NCBI GenBank assembly: GCA_039105265.1 | Contig: JAPFFF010000063.1 | Span: forward strand, 186,001-250,000 | From: Tritrichomonas musculus | Lineage: Eukaryota; Parabasalia; Tritrichomonadida; Tritrichomonadidae | Reading direction: 5' to 3' | DNA length: 64,000 nucleotides | Part shown: positions 31,100 through 39,946 of the stretch, piece by piece | Numbering within the stretch: position 1 is the first letter of the stretch | Layout of the letters: every line of letters starts with the position of its first letter | Notes under the pieces: generated by a model | Seen by the model: the letters and a program-made list of their open reading frames with translations, nothing else | Database searches by the model: none | Told to the model about the DNA's origin: nothing | Made by a program: the position numbers and the translations under genes

Positions 31100-32407
31100 A
31101 TGAGCGTTGTCCCAACTAACTCCCAAATAGTTTCATATGAAGGTTCTTTCTGCAAGGAATTGGAGATTCGTATGAACAAAATATTGAATAAATCCCAACG
31201 TGAACATGATCGCGAGTCAGCTATCAAGTGCTATATACATAAGGAGCTCTCGCTTGATGAGTACGATGAGTGGATCCAAGATATGAATACCAAAATTGAT
31301 AGTTATACAAACATTGAATCTCCTGAGCGAGCACTGCTAATGAAGGAGTTATCATATATCAACCGAGATCGCGAACGTCTAATGAAATTTCAAGATGAGC
31401 TCGATAAGAAACGCAAAACTTTGATTTACAGTTATACGCACCCCCTTGATTATGCCGTTGACATCATCACAAAGGATATCAATATGTTCAACCAGAATTT
31501 GCTCAGTTGCATATTCGAATCGTTCGTCAATAAGGTCAAATCATTATGTCCCAAAGACAAATCATATGAGGGTACCATTAAATTCGTATACTATGATAGA
31601 ACCTCTACCAAGGTCATAAACCTATTCGATTCATTAACACAAAGATTAATATCTAGCTTCACCAAGTTACTCGCTGAAGTTGCGTCAAATGAGTACTTCG
31701 CAAATGATATACATAAATATGATTCCCTAGTGAAATTGCGCGAGGAAATCAGTAATGCTTGTTATAATCTATACCTTGGAACAATCATTGATGCAATCGA
31801 TAATAAACTTGATCAATATCCCCCAACTGAAATGTCATCTAGTGAACTCGTTATTGGGTACTCTAGAGTACTCATGAAGAATCTCAATGAATATATCTTA
31901 CACGATTTATCCAAAATCATCGATAGGGAAATCAAGGATTGCATTGCAAAAATATGTGAAAATGAGCTCTTAAATTATATCCACATTAAGGAACCCAAAC
32001 AGAGTTTGACTGAGGTATCTGCCAAGGAATCAAATACTGAACCCCAAACTACACCCATTGTTGAAGAACCCAAACAGAGTTTGACTGAGGTATCAAATGC
32101 CGAACCTGAGATAGCTGAGGTATCTGCCAAGGTATCAAATGCCGAACCCCAGCATACACCCATTATAGCTGAAGTATATGAGATTGATCAGGAGAAGACC
32201 TTAGACGATTTCATTAAGGGTCTCCCAAATGATAAGATATGTATAGTAGAATTGACTCAAAAATATAATGCGTACTTCGACACTAATGTAAACCCTCGTG
32301 GATTAGGTGTAATACTCTCAAAATCGGGTAAACTGAGAACGCAGTTCCTGCTTAAGACCATTGCATGGGAGAAGAGTAAGAGAGTTATATACTATAGCAA
32401 GGCTTGA
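31100..32407 (+). CDS. Maverick TIR-encoded protein, coiled coil with C-terminal winged-helix-like domain
   Basis: 435 residues. The first 120 residues are charged and helix-rich (ILNKSQREHDRESAIKCYIHKE, MKELSYINRDRERLMKFQDE). A middle helical region (about 130-290) is followed by a Glu/Pro/Thr linker with an imperfect repeat of EPKQSLTEVS. The last 75 residues (LDDFIKGLPNDK... ELTQKYNAYF... LGVILSKSGKLR) have the shape of a winged-helix DNA-binding domain like those at the C-termini of viral primase-helicases. Because the gene lies in the terminal repeat, the element has two copies (the other at 54233-55480). A role in end recognition or replication is a reasonable inference, not shown. Confidence 0.75.
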   Translation: MSVVPTNSQIVSYEGSFCKELEIRMNKILNKSQREHDRESAIKCYIHKELSLDEYDEWIQDMNTKIDSYTNIESPERALLMKELSYINRDRERLMKFQDELDKKRKTLIYSYTHPLDYAVDIITKDINMFNQNLLSCIFESFVNKVKSLCPKDKSYEGTIKFVYYDRTSTKVINLFDSLTQRLISSFTKLLAEVASNEYFANDIHKYDSLVKLREEISNACYNLYLGTIIDAIDNKLDQYPPTEMSSSELVIGYSRVLMKNLNEYILHDLSKIIDREIKDCIAKICENELLNYIHIKEPKQSLTEVSAKESNTEPQTTPIVEEPKQSLTEVSNAEPEIAEVSAKVSNAEPQHTPIIAEVYEIDQEKTLDDFIKGLPNDKICIVELTQKYNAYFDTNVNPRGLGVILSKSGKLRTQFLLKTIAWEKSKRVIYYSKA

Positions 32408-32601
32408 ATAATTTATTTTTGGACTTATGAGGATTCCCAATTAAAGGATTTACCTAAATTGAATTTTATGACCCCCCCTCTTGGGTACCCCTATACCAAT
32501 TTGAGGTGAGGTGTGAGGTATGAGGTATGAGGTGTGAGGTATGAGGTGTGAGATTCATCATCTATTTTTAAATTTGAATATTGATTTTTTATCAACACCA
32601 A

Positions 32602-33081
32602 ATGGAATCCACCCCAAACAATTTCACTGTCTACGAATACATCAACACATTGATTTCCCTATTGCCAAAGCCTGATGGATTTGCAAAATGTAATTTCGCA
32701 ATATTATGTGACAAGTTACCATTCAATTTGAAGAACTCGCTGTACCTCGCAAAGGTCCTATACGTATCACTCCAGAATGATACTGAAACCATTAGATTCT
32801 ACCCTAACAAGCTCAAGGAGATGAACCTTGAATACGTCAAATTGACATCCAATAGTAGACGCAAATTGAGTGCCAACATGCACGAGTTCTTCGTAAATGG
32901 GAATACCGAAAAACACGAATTCAAGGAATGTCCGTATTACAACTACTCAATTGAGAGAACCAATATAAACACCAAGGATCTCATTGTAAAACTTCGTGAA
33001 AAATACAATATTGCAGAACCTGATGTATTCATCGGCAAGCATCAGGATTTGGTATTGGATGCTGACCCAGATTTTGCCTAA
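32602..33081 (+). CDS. Maverick protein of unknown function, 159 aa
   Basis: Start at the ATG 32602, 12 bases after a T-run. The sequence begins MESTPNNFTVYEYINTLISLLPKP, is mixed alpha/beta, and has an acidic tail (LVLDADPDFA). I do not recognise the family. Its end overlaps the end of the convergent ATPase gene by four bases. Confidence 0.65.
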   Translation: MESTPNNFTVYEYINTLISLLPKPDGFAKCNFAILCDKLPFNLKNSLYLAKVLYVSLQNDTETIRFYPNKLKEMNLEYVKLTSNSRRKLSANMHEFFVNGNTEKHEFKECPYYNYSIERTNINTKDLIVKLREKYNIAEPDVFIGKHQDLVLDADPDFA

Positions 33082-34004
33082 ACCTTTGAGTACACCACTT
33101 GCATATCATGTTCAACAGTGTTCACCAATATGAAATCATGTCCAGATAATGTCCTATATTTTTGCCACAACTCTTCAAATTCGCAAGGAATGCTCACCTG
33201 CTGATATATGTAATTGAGTTTCTGTCGCGAGAACCCATTGAATATAAAGAATGATGTACAATTATTTTTGTAATCAGTTGGCACACCCTTGAAGAACTGG
33301 ATATTGATGTAAACGATTGAATTCTTATGACGCAACTGAGTGATATAGTTTGTGAAGTATGATGATTTCAATAGCTTACTCTTAATGAAGTCCTCGCACA
33401 GGATTATGGTGTTGAGTGGTACATTGGGTTTCCCGAGTTTGTTGATATGGAGGAACTCAAACATCTGCTGTAGCTTGGAATCCTCAACTGTAGCCTTCCC
33501 AACTGAGCTATATTTGTTGTACAACTCCTTCCATAAATCGAGCTCCTTCAAATACCGTTCAGCATTACTATCAGCGACGACCTCAATGGGTAAGTTGATG
33601 AGCTCGCGTTGAGATTCAAATGTGGAATCATTTATAATACCGTTCTTACTCACATACACGATCAGGTGGAACCCCCCATTATTGAGTCTACTCATTTGAA
33701 TGATATCGCGAATTACTGTATGGCTCTTGCCTTTGCCTTGTGATGCCACCAGTATGTTCAAAGTATTGTACCACGCATAGATCCCATTAGCGATTGGCCT
33801 TATGGATGCATTCGTGATTTTATCCCTATTCTTGGAATAGGCCTCACTCATAGCCTCGTCAACATCAAATCTCTGGGATACCAGTTGCTGCTTCTGGTAC
33901 CTATCGAATGTATCAAAATCAATTGGATCCTCACTGGAACTGTCTGATAATTCAATAGATGTATAGTCGAAAAGGGTTGGTTGTAGGCGCTTGTAATATA
34001 ACAT
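33078..34004 (-). CDS. Maverick genome-packaging ATPase (FtsK/HerA-A32-like)
   Basis: 308 residues. Walker A is ASQGKGKSHT (about 86-95) and Walker B NTIILCEDF (about 202-210). Between them are strands and helices of a P-loop fold (FHLIVYVSKNG), and a polar sensor-like strand SIVYINIQFFKG follows. This size and motif spacing fit the A32-like packaging ATPase found in Polintons, virophages and large DNA viruses, which would drive element DNA into capsids. The start ATG follows a TTTATTTTTGATTAA element. Confidence 0.8.
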   Translation of the reverse strand: MLYYKRLQPTLFDYTSIELSDSSSEDPIDFDTFDRYQKQQLVSQRFDVDEAMSEAYSKNRDKITNASIRPIANGIYAWYNTLNILVASQGKGKSHTVIRDIIQMSRLNNGGFHLIVYVSKNGIINDSTFESQRELINLPIEVVADSNAERYLKELDLWKELYNKYSSVGKATVEDSKLQQMFEFLHINKLGKPNVPLNTIILCEDFIKSKLLKSSYFTNYITQLRHKNSIVYINIQFFKGVPTDYKNNCTSFFIFNGFSRQKLNYIYQQVSIPCEFEELWQKYRTLSGHDFILVNTVEHDMQVVYSKV

Positions 34005-34023
34005 TTAATCAAAAATAAAGCTT

Positions 34024-34173
34024 TTACGCATATAATGTGCGCCTCAGCTCATCAGTCAGCTCAGGTGGTTCATCTTCAGCTGTAAGCGATACCAGTAATA
34101 GCAGTTCAACTACATTGGTCACCAATATCAACCCCAATAGTATATTCATAATGATTTCACTCGCGCTGGCCAT
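34024..34173 (-). CDS. 49-residue single-pass membrane microprotein
   Basis: It reads MASASEIIMNILLGLILVTN and continues with VVELLLLVSL, giving one clear transmembrane helix (about residues 7-31). An acidic tail ELTDELRRTLYA follows. It sits between the ATPase gene and the next minus-strand gene with short gaps, and its frame is closed upstream. Comparable tiny membrane proteins occur in many dsDNA viruses. Confidence 0.55.
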   Translation of the reverse strand: MASASEIIMNILLGLILVTNVVELLLLVSLTAEDEPPELTDELRRTLYA

Positions 34174-34183
34174 TTATGCGAAT

Positions 34184-34846
34184 TTAAATACAAATTTTGA
34201 GTGATATCGAGTGCCTTATGAGCTCGGTCCATACATGGTTATATCCATATTTCAACTCATTGGATACCCCGTTTTTGGACACCAATATCTTATCGATTTT
34301 CATGTACTTCGAGTTTGAAACACAACCAGTGCACCCACTGTCCTCATTGATGACCAGCTCAACCTTGTCAGCCTTAGTGAGTATCTTAATGAGCTCCATC
34401 AGTGTATTGCTATGACACACTAGATAGTTGTTCATCCTCAGTGGATTGGTCTCATAGATATTCAGCAATATCTCGAGGAATTTATTTTTGGTACCCAAGT
34501 CGTCAGTGTCGCAAGCATAGCTTGAGTCGGTTGTACCGCCAAGTTCTAATGAACGATCTATTGTCGAAGACTCAGGGAATGAAGTTCCTTGGGGTGGACT
34601 GTTTATTGGAGCAACTGATGGATATGGACCAGTTGTCGAGGCTGTAGTAAAATTTGCATCCTGGGTGCCATTTTGAGGATAACCTTTAGTATATCCCATT
34701 TGGGGTTGCATCTGTGGGACTTGAGGGTATGATACTGGTTGTACAGGTGGAGGTCTATTCGCAGCGATCTTAATATTCACATTCTGCTCTTGCTTAACAC
34801 TTGCATCATTCTCACTTGATAGAATTCTAGCCTTATGGAGAGACAT
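34184..34846 (-). CDS. Maverick conserved protein, homologue of 58815-59495 in the outer element
   Basis: 220 residues from the ATG at 34846. Both copies start with a short RILSSE motif, have a Pro/Gln-rich linker, and share a C-terminal domain (FLEILLNIYETNPLRMNNYLV... MELIKILTKADKVELVINED.GC.GC). The C-terminal pair of Cys (GCTGC) is kept. The similar position and architecture mark it as a regular Maverick gene. It lies just upstream of the capsid gene, so a minor virion protein is possible, but I do not recognise the fold. Confidence 0.7.
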   Translation of the reverse strand: MSLHKARILSSENDASVKQEQNVNIKIAANRPPPVQPVSYPQVPQMQPQMGYTKGYPQNGTQDANFTTASTTGPYPSVAPINSPPQGTSFPESSTIDRSLELGGTTDSSYACDTDDLGTKNKFLEILLNIYETNPLRMNNYLVCHSNTLMELIKILTKADKVELVINEDSGCTGCVSNSKYMKIDKILVSKNGVSNELKYGYNHVWTELIRHSISLKICI

Positions 34847-34866
34847 TTCCAAAGTGCAAAAATATT
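34847..34866 (-). promoter_or_regulatory. T-run start-site element (ATATTTTTGCA) before 34846
   Basis: On the minus strand ATATTTTTGCAC ends about ten bases before the ATG. The same layout stands before 38202, 53229 and 58815. Confidence 0.5.
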
Positions 34867-34888
34867 TTTACCACTAATACCATATTTC

Positions 34889-36841
34889 TCATGCCATTTC
34901 TGGATCAACTTGTGAGCCAGCTGGTGATTCATCATCGATATATTCAAGGCCATCGAGTGAGAGCTTGAAGTAGGTGTCTCTACATAAACAGAGTTGTACA
35001 GGTGGTGGTCTAACAATGGCTCCACTTGGTTCGATAATCTTGTAATATGTATCATTATCACCAGTGAATATTGGTTGACCATTGACTTGAATTTGGATAT
35101 TGCCTTTGCCACCATCTAAGCCATCATAACAGTATCCAGCAGATGCACGTTCTGTTTGGACATTGAATACAAATGATGTGGCATCACTCAATGTATTGCG
35201 ATATCGAACACCATTTTCATCGTTCTTGGGCATGGTGAAGCTATCTTCGAATTCCTTTGAACATTGGAGTGTGATACCATCGAGGTCTCCAGCAGTTAAT
35301 TGGCTTTCGAAGAATCTAGCGCCAATGGTACTGACATTCTCATCTGGGAAGTTCTTACCACCAATATTCAAAAAGCAGTTTTGATAAACCGGATTCTCAA
35401 ATACAGTCAAATCATTGTGATGCTTGGGGAACAGTAATGACATGCTTGTGACATTGATTAATGGGATATTCAATGTAGACTTGATTCCGTTAGCGGCTGC
35501 TGCAATTGGGAATGCATGGTAATCTACCTTTTGAGATGGGATTACTAGGCCTTCACGTAATATGGATTCAATGCTTGCACGAGTGGCTTCACAAACTCCA
35601 TAGCCTTGCATGTTGGACTTACAGAGAGTGATGGTCATTCGGTTAACAGTGAGTGTTGCTGGTTGTGATGAGTAATGGGCACTCATCAATTTATTAGCTT
35701 CGGTTTTAGATACGAAATTGACGTAGACATGACCTGCATGTGATGGTTGAGGTAATTTACCATGTTCTTTGGTATATTGAGCTTGGCAAATTGCTTTATT
35801 ATCATCAGTCTTTTCAATTCCAAGTTCAGTAAATTCATCATCTGTAAATCCAAAGATGAATGAACAATTTTCAATCAGATCATCGAAATCACCTCCAGAT
35901 GCAGATACGTATTGTTCTCTAACTTCATACTTCAATTGATATTTAGTTGGTGTTGGTTCGGGAGATGGTGGATTTGGATTATCACCAGGTCCTGGGATGA
36001 TAGCCTCATTACCGATTTGAGTGAATTGGTGTTTGAGATGTCCATGAGCTTTGATTTGTTTGAGTTTATCGAGTTCCTCTGGGGATACAGTATCATTATC
36101 TTCCAAGAATGCCTTGGCTTCAGCAACCGTGTATGGGTCAATGGCAGCCCAAACAAGACCAGCTGGACTGACTTGGAATCTAATGGATAAATCACCAATG
36201 ATTCCGTTGGGGAATAAGTCGAATGCCTGTAATGCAAGCAAGTCATCAAATGGTACATTCAAGTCGAATTCAGTTGTGGTCTTACCACCATTCTTGAAGC
36301 TATTGAGATTAACGTATGAACCAGCATGAGTTTGACTGTAATTGCTGATGTTCTCCCATAAGCTGTGAACGAATCGGCGGCGCATCTTCTCAGTCTCTGG
36401 CTTCAAAACCGAGTATAGGAAGCCCTCGCGAATGCATTCATTTTGCTGATATCCGACATTGACATTGTTATGGAGAATCTCGAGCCTGTCGAATAATTGG
36501 TTCGAGGACTTGAATCCAACAAACAGTTTATAGAAGTTATTTGGATCATTGATCTCTTGCAATTTGGCCAAATCGGTGTTCAATTGCAAATCGAGTTTGA
36601 TGTGGAATGTGAGGAAGCCTTTGTCGATATCGCTAATGAAGTGGTCGGGATGAGTTAATGAAATCTGTGAGTACTGACCTTGGTGAAATGGGGCTGGCTG
36701 GTCATGGCAATCGACAGTTCTAAATGAGAAGCTTCTGGTACCATCATTCACATTGATGATATTTCTCATCTTCTGGAATGTGTCATTGACATTCCCAACC
36801 TCGTATTTCAAATTGTGAGCTCTTTCGTTCCTGTATCTCAT
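34889..36841 (-). CDS. Candidate Maverick major capsid protein (double jelly-roll type)
   Basis: 650 residues from the ATG at 36841, which stands close behind a T-run; the frame is open further upstream without an ATG. Size, beta-rich composition and position near the ATPase fit the Polinton major capsid protein. The N-terminal half has the typical layout: a strand run HFISDIDKGFLTFHIKLDL, then FDRLEILHNNVNVGYQQNE, then WENISNY and VPFDDLLAL, then IIGDLSIRFQVSP. The second half (from about 400) is again beta-rich with LINVTSMSLLFPKHHNDLTV. The call rests on size and pattern, not on a known active site. It would build the icosahedral shell. Confidence 0.65.
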   Translation of the reverse strand: MRYRNERAHNLKYEVGNVNDTFQKMRNIINVNDGTRSFSFRTVDCHDQPAPFHQGQYSQISLTHPDHFISDIDKGFLTFHIKLDLQLNTDLAKLQEINDPNNFYKLFVGFKSSNQLFDRLEILHNNVNVGYQQNECIREGFLYSVLKPETEKMRRRFVHSLWENISNYSQTHAGSYVNLNSFKNGGKTTTEFDLNVPFDDLLALQAFDLFPNGIIGDLSIRFQVSPAGLVWAAIDPYTVAEAKAFLEDNDTVSPEELDKLKQIKAHGHLKHQFTQIGNEAIIPGPGDNPNPPSPEPTPTKYQLKYEVREQYVSASGGDFDDLIENCSFIFGFTDDEFTELGIEKTDDNKAICQAQYTKEHGKLPQPSHAGHVYVNFVSKTEANKLMSAHYSSQPATLTVNRMTITLCKSNMQGYGVCEATRASIESILREGLVIPSQKVDYHAFPIAAAANGIKSTLNIPLINVTSMSLLFPKHHNDLTVFENPVYQNCFLNIGGKNFPDENVSTIGARFFESQLTAGDLDGITLQCSKEFEDSFTMPKNDENGVRYRNTLSDATSFVFNVQTERASAGYCYDGLDGGKGNIQIQVNGQPIFTGDNDTYYKIIEPSGAIVRPPPVQLCLCRDTYFKLSLDGLEYIDDESPAGSQVDPEMA

Positions 36842-36888
36842 TTTGTATCTTGGAAAAAAGCTTGAAATCACATTTTTGTATATACCAA

Positions 36889-37140
36889 ATGGGTATTGGC
36901 ATCTTCAAGAAGATTAAGAACGCTTTCAAGAACGCCGGTAGTAAGCTCAAGAATGCAGCTCAAACTGTCATCCGCAACATCCCAAGGGCAGTTGATATTG
37001 GAAAGGGGATCATCAATAGGATCAAGCCAATCGCCGACTTCATACCAGGCGTTGGACCAGTTGTAGACACCATCAGTACTGGACTCAATTACGTAAGCAA
37101 AGCTAATGATATAGGCAAATCCATACTGGACAAGGTTTGA
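36889..37140 (+). CDS. Small basic amphipathic Maverick protein, possibly a membrane-active virion peptide
   Basis: 83 residues beginning MGIGIFKKIKNAFKNAGSKL. The first 35 residues form a strongly amphipathic lysine-rich helix, followed by FIPGVGPVVDTISTGL, a glycine-rich hydrophobic turn and helix. The pattern recalls lytic peptides and the amphipathic helix of adenovirus protein VI. It is divergent from the capsid gene with 47 bp between the two start codons, so they may share a promoter. The virion role is inference. Confidence 0.6.
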   Translation: MGIGIFKKIKNAFKNAGSKLKNAAQTVIRNIPRAVDIGKGIINRIKPIADFIPGVGPVVDTISTGLNYVSKANDIGKSILDKV

Positions 37141-37190
37141 TCATCATAGAATATCTACATACATATGAATATATTTTTGTCCGTTTTGAA

Positions 37191-37625
37191 ATGAATTGTG
37201 ATATTAGGGTTATAAATGATAACAAGATGGAGCAACGCACATTCAACTCAGTAGAGGAGTTCGATCTGTTCTACCAGAAGTACAAGGATATGTTCAATGA
37301 GAAGACCACCAATTACCTCAATAAAACCTACAAAATAATCACCCCCGAATGCGAGTACAGGATTACCAAACGCACTGGCAAGGATGGCTCCAGTAATGTG
37401 TTTCTCAAGAAGATCACCAAGCAAGCCGATAGTGACAACCTGGTGGAGATCCAATTTGCAAGCATTCGAGCTGACATCAATGCATTGCAATCAACTGTAG
37501 ATGAATACACCAAACGGATTACCACTCTGGAGAACACCATTGGCGTGATCACCACAAAAATAAATCAGCTCACCAATACTGTGAATGAGTGTACTGATGC
37601 GGTGAACGGTATCCTAAGACATTAA
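37191..37625 (+). CDS. Maverick protein with C-terminal coiled coil
   Basis: 144 residues from the ATG at 37191, 13 bases after a T-run. The N-terminal 75 residues are mixed (TFNSVEEFDLFYQKYKDMF). The last 55 residues form a heptad-like stretch (ALQSTVDEYTKRITTLENTI, then TTKINQLTNTVNECTDAV), as in trimeric fibre stalks or scaffold proteins. It follows the small basic gene on the same strand. No family is recognised. Confidence 0.6.
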   Translation: MNCDIRVINDNKMEQRTFNSVEEFDLFYQKYKDMFNEKTTNYLNKTYKIITPECEYRITKRTGKDGSSNVFLKKITKQADSDNLVEIQFASIRADINALQSTVDEYTKRITTLENTIGVITTKINQLTNTVNECTDAVNGILRH

Positions 37626-37876
37626 ATTTTTGAATTATTTGGGATTACCTGGTGATTGAGCGAGTGGTGTATTGCTGATGATGTTGACTTAATGATTGGG
37701 TCATGCACGACACACCCCTTATCTTCATATTTTGGGATTGTGGGTTTGGTACAACTCATAGTTCGCCTATTTCGCATGTGACGTTCCAGGTGATTGAAAT
37801 ACGTAAGGCCATTTGAATCTCTTAATACACGGCGTTCCTCGTATGAATTACATTCCTGCGCTTTCGCGTATGACAT
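37622..37876 (-). CDS. Small Maverick protein, 84 aa, unknown
   Basis: Start ATG at 37876, preceded by GTGTTTTTTCAAGATTAA on the minus strand, the usual T-run layout. The product is polar with several Cys and His (MSCTKPTIPKYEDKGCVVH). It overlaps the end of the convergent coiled-coil gene by four bases. Supported mainly by packing and the upstream element. Confidence 0.5.
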   Translation of the reverse strand: MSYAKAQECNSYEERRVLRDSNGLTYFNHLERHMRNRRTMSCTKPTIPKYEDKGCVVHDPIIKSTSSAIHHSLNHQVIPNNSKI

Positions 37877-37910
37877 TTAATCTTGAAAAAACACTTTTTT
37901 TCATATCTAA

Positions 37911-38144
37911 ATGACTGAATTGGGTGAATACAAGAAAGAGATTCCAGAGTTGAAGCGCATCAAGCATGATCTCAAGGAGAAGTGCTATATGTATAAGGGT
38001 CACCTCAATAACATCAAAGGGGGTATGCTGGGTAGCAATGGTCTCGCAGTCCGTGAATCATTGATTGAGGACATCAATAGTTTGAAGGAAAAGGTTGCCA
38101 AACTTGAAAATGAGTTAGCTGAATTATCAAACGATAACCACTAA
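37911..38144 (+). CDS. Small coiled-coil Maverick protein, 77 aa
   Basis: The ATG at 37911 follows CTTTTTTTCATATCTAA. Charged helical sequence throughout, with a heptad region INSLKEKVAKLENELAEL at the C-terminus. It is divergent from the gene on the other strand with 34 bases between starts. Possibly a scaffold or a dimerising cofactor. Confidence 0.55.
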   Translation: MTELGEYKKEIPELKRIKHDLKEKCYMYKGHLNNIKGGMLGSNGLAVRESLIEDINSLKEKVAKLENELAELSNDNH

Positions 38145-38150
38145 ATTTCT

Positions 38151-38173
38151 GGTAACAGCAATTTTGCTGTCAC
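38151..38173. repeat. Dispersed hairpin GGTnnCAGCAATTTTGCTG, copy 1
   Basis: CAGCAA and TTGCTG pair around TT, extended by GT/AC. It lies between a gene end (38144) and the next start (38202). Other copies are at 46496 and 53779. Confidence 0.65.
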
Positions 38174-38186
38174 GATAGAGACCATT

Positions 38187-38193
38187 ATTTTTG
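38187..38193 (+). promoter_or_regulatory. T-run start-site element (TTATTTTTGCA) before the integrase
   Basis: ATTATTTTTGCACATTAA stands directly before the ATG at 38202. The same spacing and sequence stand before 53229 on the minus strand (TTATTTTTGCATAA), which suggests a shared core promoter. Confidence 0.55.
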
Positions 38194-38201
38194 CACATTA
38201 A

Positions 38202-39572
38202 ATGTTTCACAAAGTAACATCATTCTTGTGGGGTGAGAAAGCAGTTCCTGCTACAGAAGGTACTTCATACCCTAAGCCCCCTGCACCAGAAGGTACTTCA
38301 TACCCTAAGCCCCCTGAGAACGCGGTTCCTGCTCCCCCTCCGCCACAGGAAATGGCTAATACCAACAAGAAATCATTTAAGATATTCGATAATGAGTACA
38401 ATTCGCTGCTCAAGTACCCATTCAAATCCAAAATATCAAAATTGGACCCATCACTGTTTATCGTCAATCCGGAGTATCATCATGAACCATTCGTGAAGGA
38501 CTTCAAATTGAAATCATGCAGTCCCTATTCAAAACCGGATTTCTCATTAGAACCTGGCTGCTGGGAGGTCGATTTGATGTTTGTGAAGTACACTACGAAG
38601 GCTGGCGATAAATTGGTACCCCATGAAACCATTTACCTCATCATGGTGAATGTCAATACGCGATATCTAATTGTGGAACCACTTAAGAACAAACTAGCTG
38701 ATACCATTAAGGATGCGTACGCCAAAATCATTCTCAATAAATATGATGACTTCAAATTTAATACCATCAAATGTGATGGTGAAAATAATCTACTAAAAGT
38801 GCTTGATATAATTCCCTACAGAAGTCCAGACAAAAATAAATATGCAGGTACCAAAAATGTGTTGATTGACGGTAATGCAGTGATTGTCGATAAATCCAAA
38901 CACAACAACGCTCACAAAATCGTTGATGCAACCATTAGGACACTCCGCAATGCATTCGGTTTAGATAATCGTAGGATTGGAGACCCATTCCTGATGCAAC
39001 AGATGGTACACTACTATAACAACACACCACATCGGTCTCTACGAATGCCCAATCCCAATTACCGAGATGATGAGTATTATGACCCGTATCTAGCAAGGGA
39101 ACCCAAGGAGATATACTATACACCCAATCAAATGCAGCACAACCCAGATTTGGAATGGAGATACATTAGGGATTGCCAACGGAGGCTACGTCGAGTCAAA
39201 AATAATATGCAAATGGATGGTCTGCTGAGCTATAGCAAGGGTAATATCATATTGATCCATTACGATACATCCAAAACTGAGAAGAAGCATGAGAAGCAGA
39301 GGCGTGTGTTCAATGAGATTGCTGAATTCATTAGATACCATAATGGGAACGTCGAATGTAAACTGCTGAACCCATATCATAGATTCCAGTTGAATGCTGA
39401 TAAACAAGCAGGAACTGCGTTCTATGTGCCGTATATCAAAACCAAAACTGGTCGAAGTCCTAAGACTGATGATGAGCGATCTACCATAACTGTCCCCATC
39501 ATGTATACCCGATTTGTGGCACCCAATTATGAATCACTAGGTGAAGACTATAAGCAGTACTTTGCTGTCTAA
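38202..39572 (+). CDS. Maverick integrase (rve / retroviral-type DDE family)
   Basis: 456 residues. A Pro-rich N-terminus (SYPKPPAPEG twice, about 22-45) precedes an rve core. This has CWEVDLMFVK (about 118-127), the strand LIMVNVNTRYLIVEPL, IKCDGENN (about 187-194), DATIRTLRNAFG (about 241-252) and YYNNTPHRSL. The remaining C-terminus is basic and beta-rich, as in chromo-like integrase tails. It would insert the element copy with a 6-bp target duplication, which agrees with TAGGTG here. It is distantly related to the outer element's integrase at 56373-58238. Confidence 0.88.
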   Translation: MFHKVTSFLWGEKAVPATEGTSYPKPPAPEGTSYPKPPENAVPAPPPPQEMANTNKKSFKIFDNEYNSLLKYPFKSKISKLDPSLFIVNPEYHHEPFVKDFKLKSCSPYSKPDFSLEPGCWEVDLMFVKYTTKAGDKLVPHETIYLIMVNVNTRYLIVEPLKNKLADTIKDAYAKIILNKYDDFKFNTIKCDGENNLLKVLDIIPYRSPDKNKYAGTKNVLIDGNAVIVDKSKHNNAHKIVDATIRTLRNAFGLDNRRIGDPFLMQQMVHYYNNTPHRSLRMPNPNYRDDEYYDPYLAREPKEIYYTPNQMQHNPDLEWRYIRDCQRRLRRVKNNMQMDGLLSYSKGNIILIHYDTSKTEKKHEKQRRVFNEIAEFIRYHNGNVECKLLNPYHRFQLNADKQAGTAFYVPYIKTKTGRSPKTDDERSTITVPIMYTRFVAPNYESLGEDYKQYFAV

Positions 39573-39575
39573 TAA

Positions 39576-39908
39576 ATGCCAAAGCGCTATTTCCATACAC
39601 AGACCACCGAATTTACATTACCTGAGGATTTCATATATAGTCGCAATAAGAAGTACATCGTAGTGCAGTATGTGGGAGCTATCCTGAATAAGACCATCAT
39701 CGGTGATTTGATGGTACACTCGGATATTGTAGAATTTGACCCATACTGTGACCACTTCATTATGCTAGCCAACCGACGGCAAACCAAGTATCGCAAATAT
39801 GAGATGCTCAATAGGACCAAGCGGGATTTCAAAATATGGTTCACAGACCTGTATGGTAATGAGATAAAACCCGATGCATTCGTGCTATCATGCTTGCTAA
39901 TCTATTGA
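39576..39908 (+). CDS. Small Maverick protein, 110 aa, unknown
   Basis: It starts three bases after the integrase stop, so it is probably expressed with it. Beta-rich; the last third (FKIWFTDLYGNEIKPDAFVLSCLLIY) has the pattern of a terminal jelly-roll or capsid-associated strand pair seen in small virion proteins. Function unknown. Confidence 0.6.
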   Translation: MPKRYFHTQTTEFTLPEDFIYSRNKKYIVVQYVGAILNKTIIGDLMVHSDIVEFDPYCDHFIMLANRRQTKYRKYEMLNRTKRDFKIWFTDLYGNEIKPDAFVLSCLLIY

Positions 39909-39946
39909 CCACCGTATGGCCCATATAGGAGTTTATTTTTGGGTAA

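Larger units (their letters stand above)
30635..32553 (+). repeat. Left terminal inverted repeat of the inner Maverick (about 1.92 kb)
   Basis: Matches 54073-56005 in inverted orientation at near identity. The 14-bp length difference corresponds to one unit of the CACACCTCATACCT satellite at the inner edge. It contains the gene at 31100-32407. Confidence 0.95.

Noticed and set aside
32602-33081. Adenain-like Maverick cysteine protease
   Set aside because: The size is near the expected range, but I see no His/Asp/Cys motif order that fits the family.
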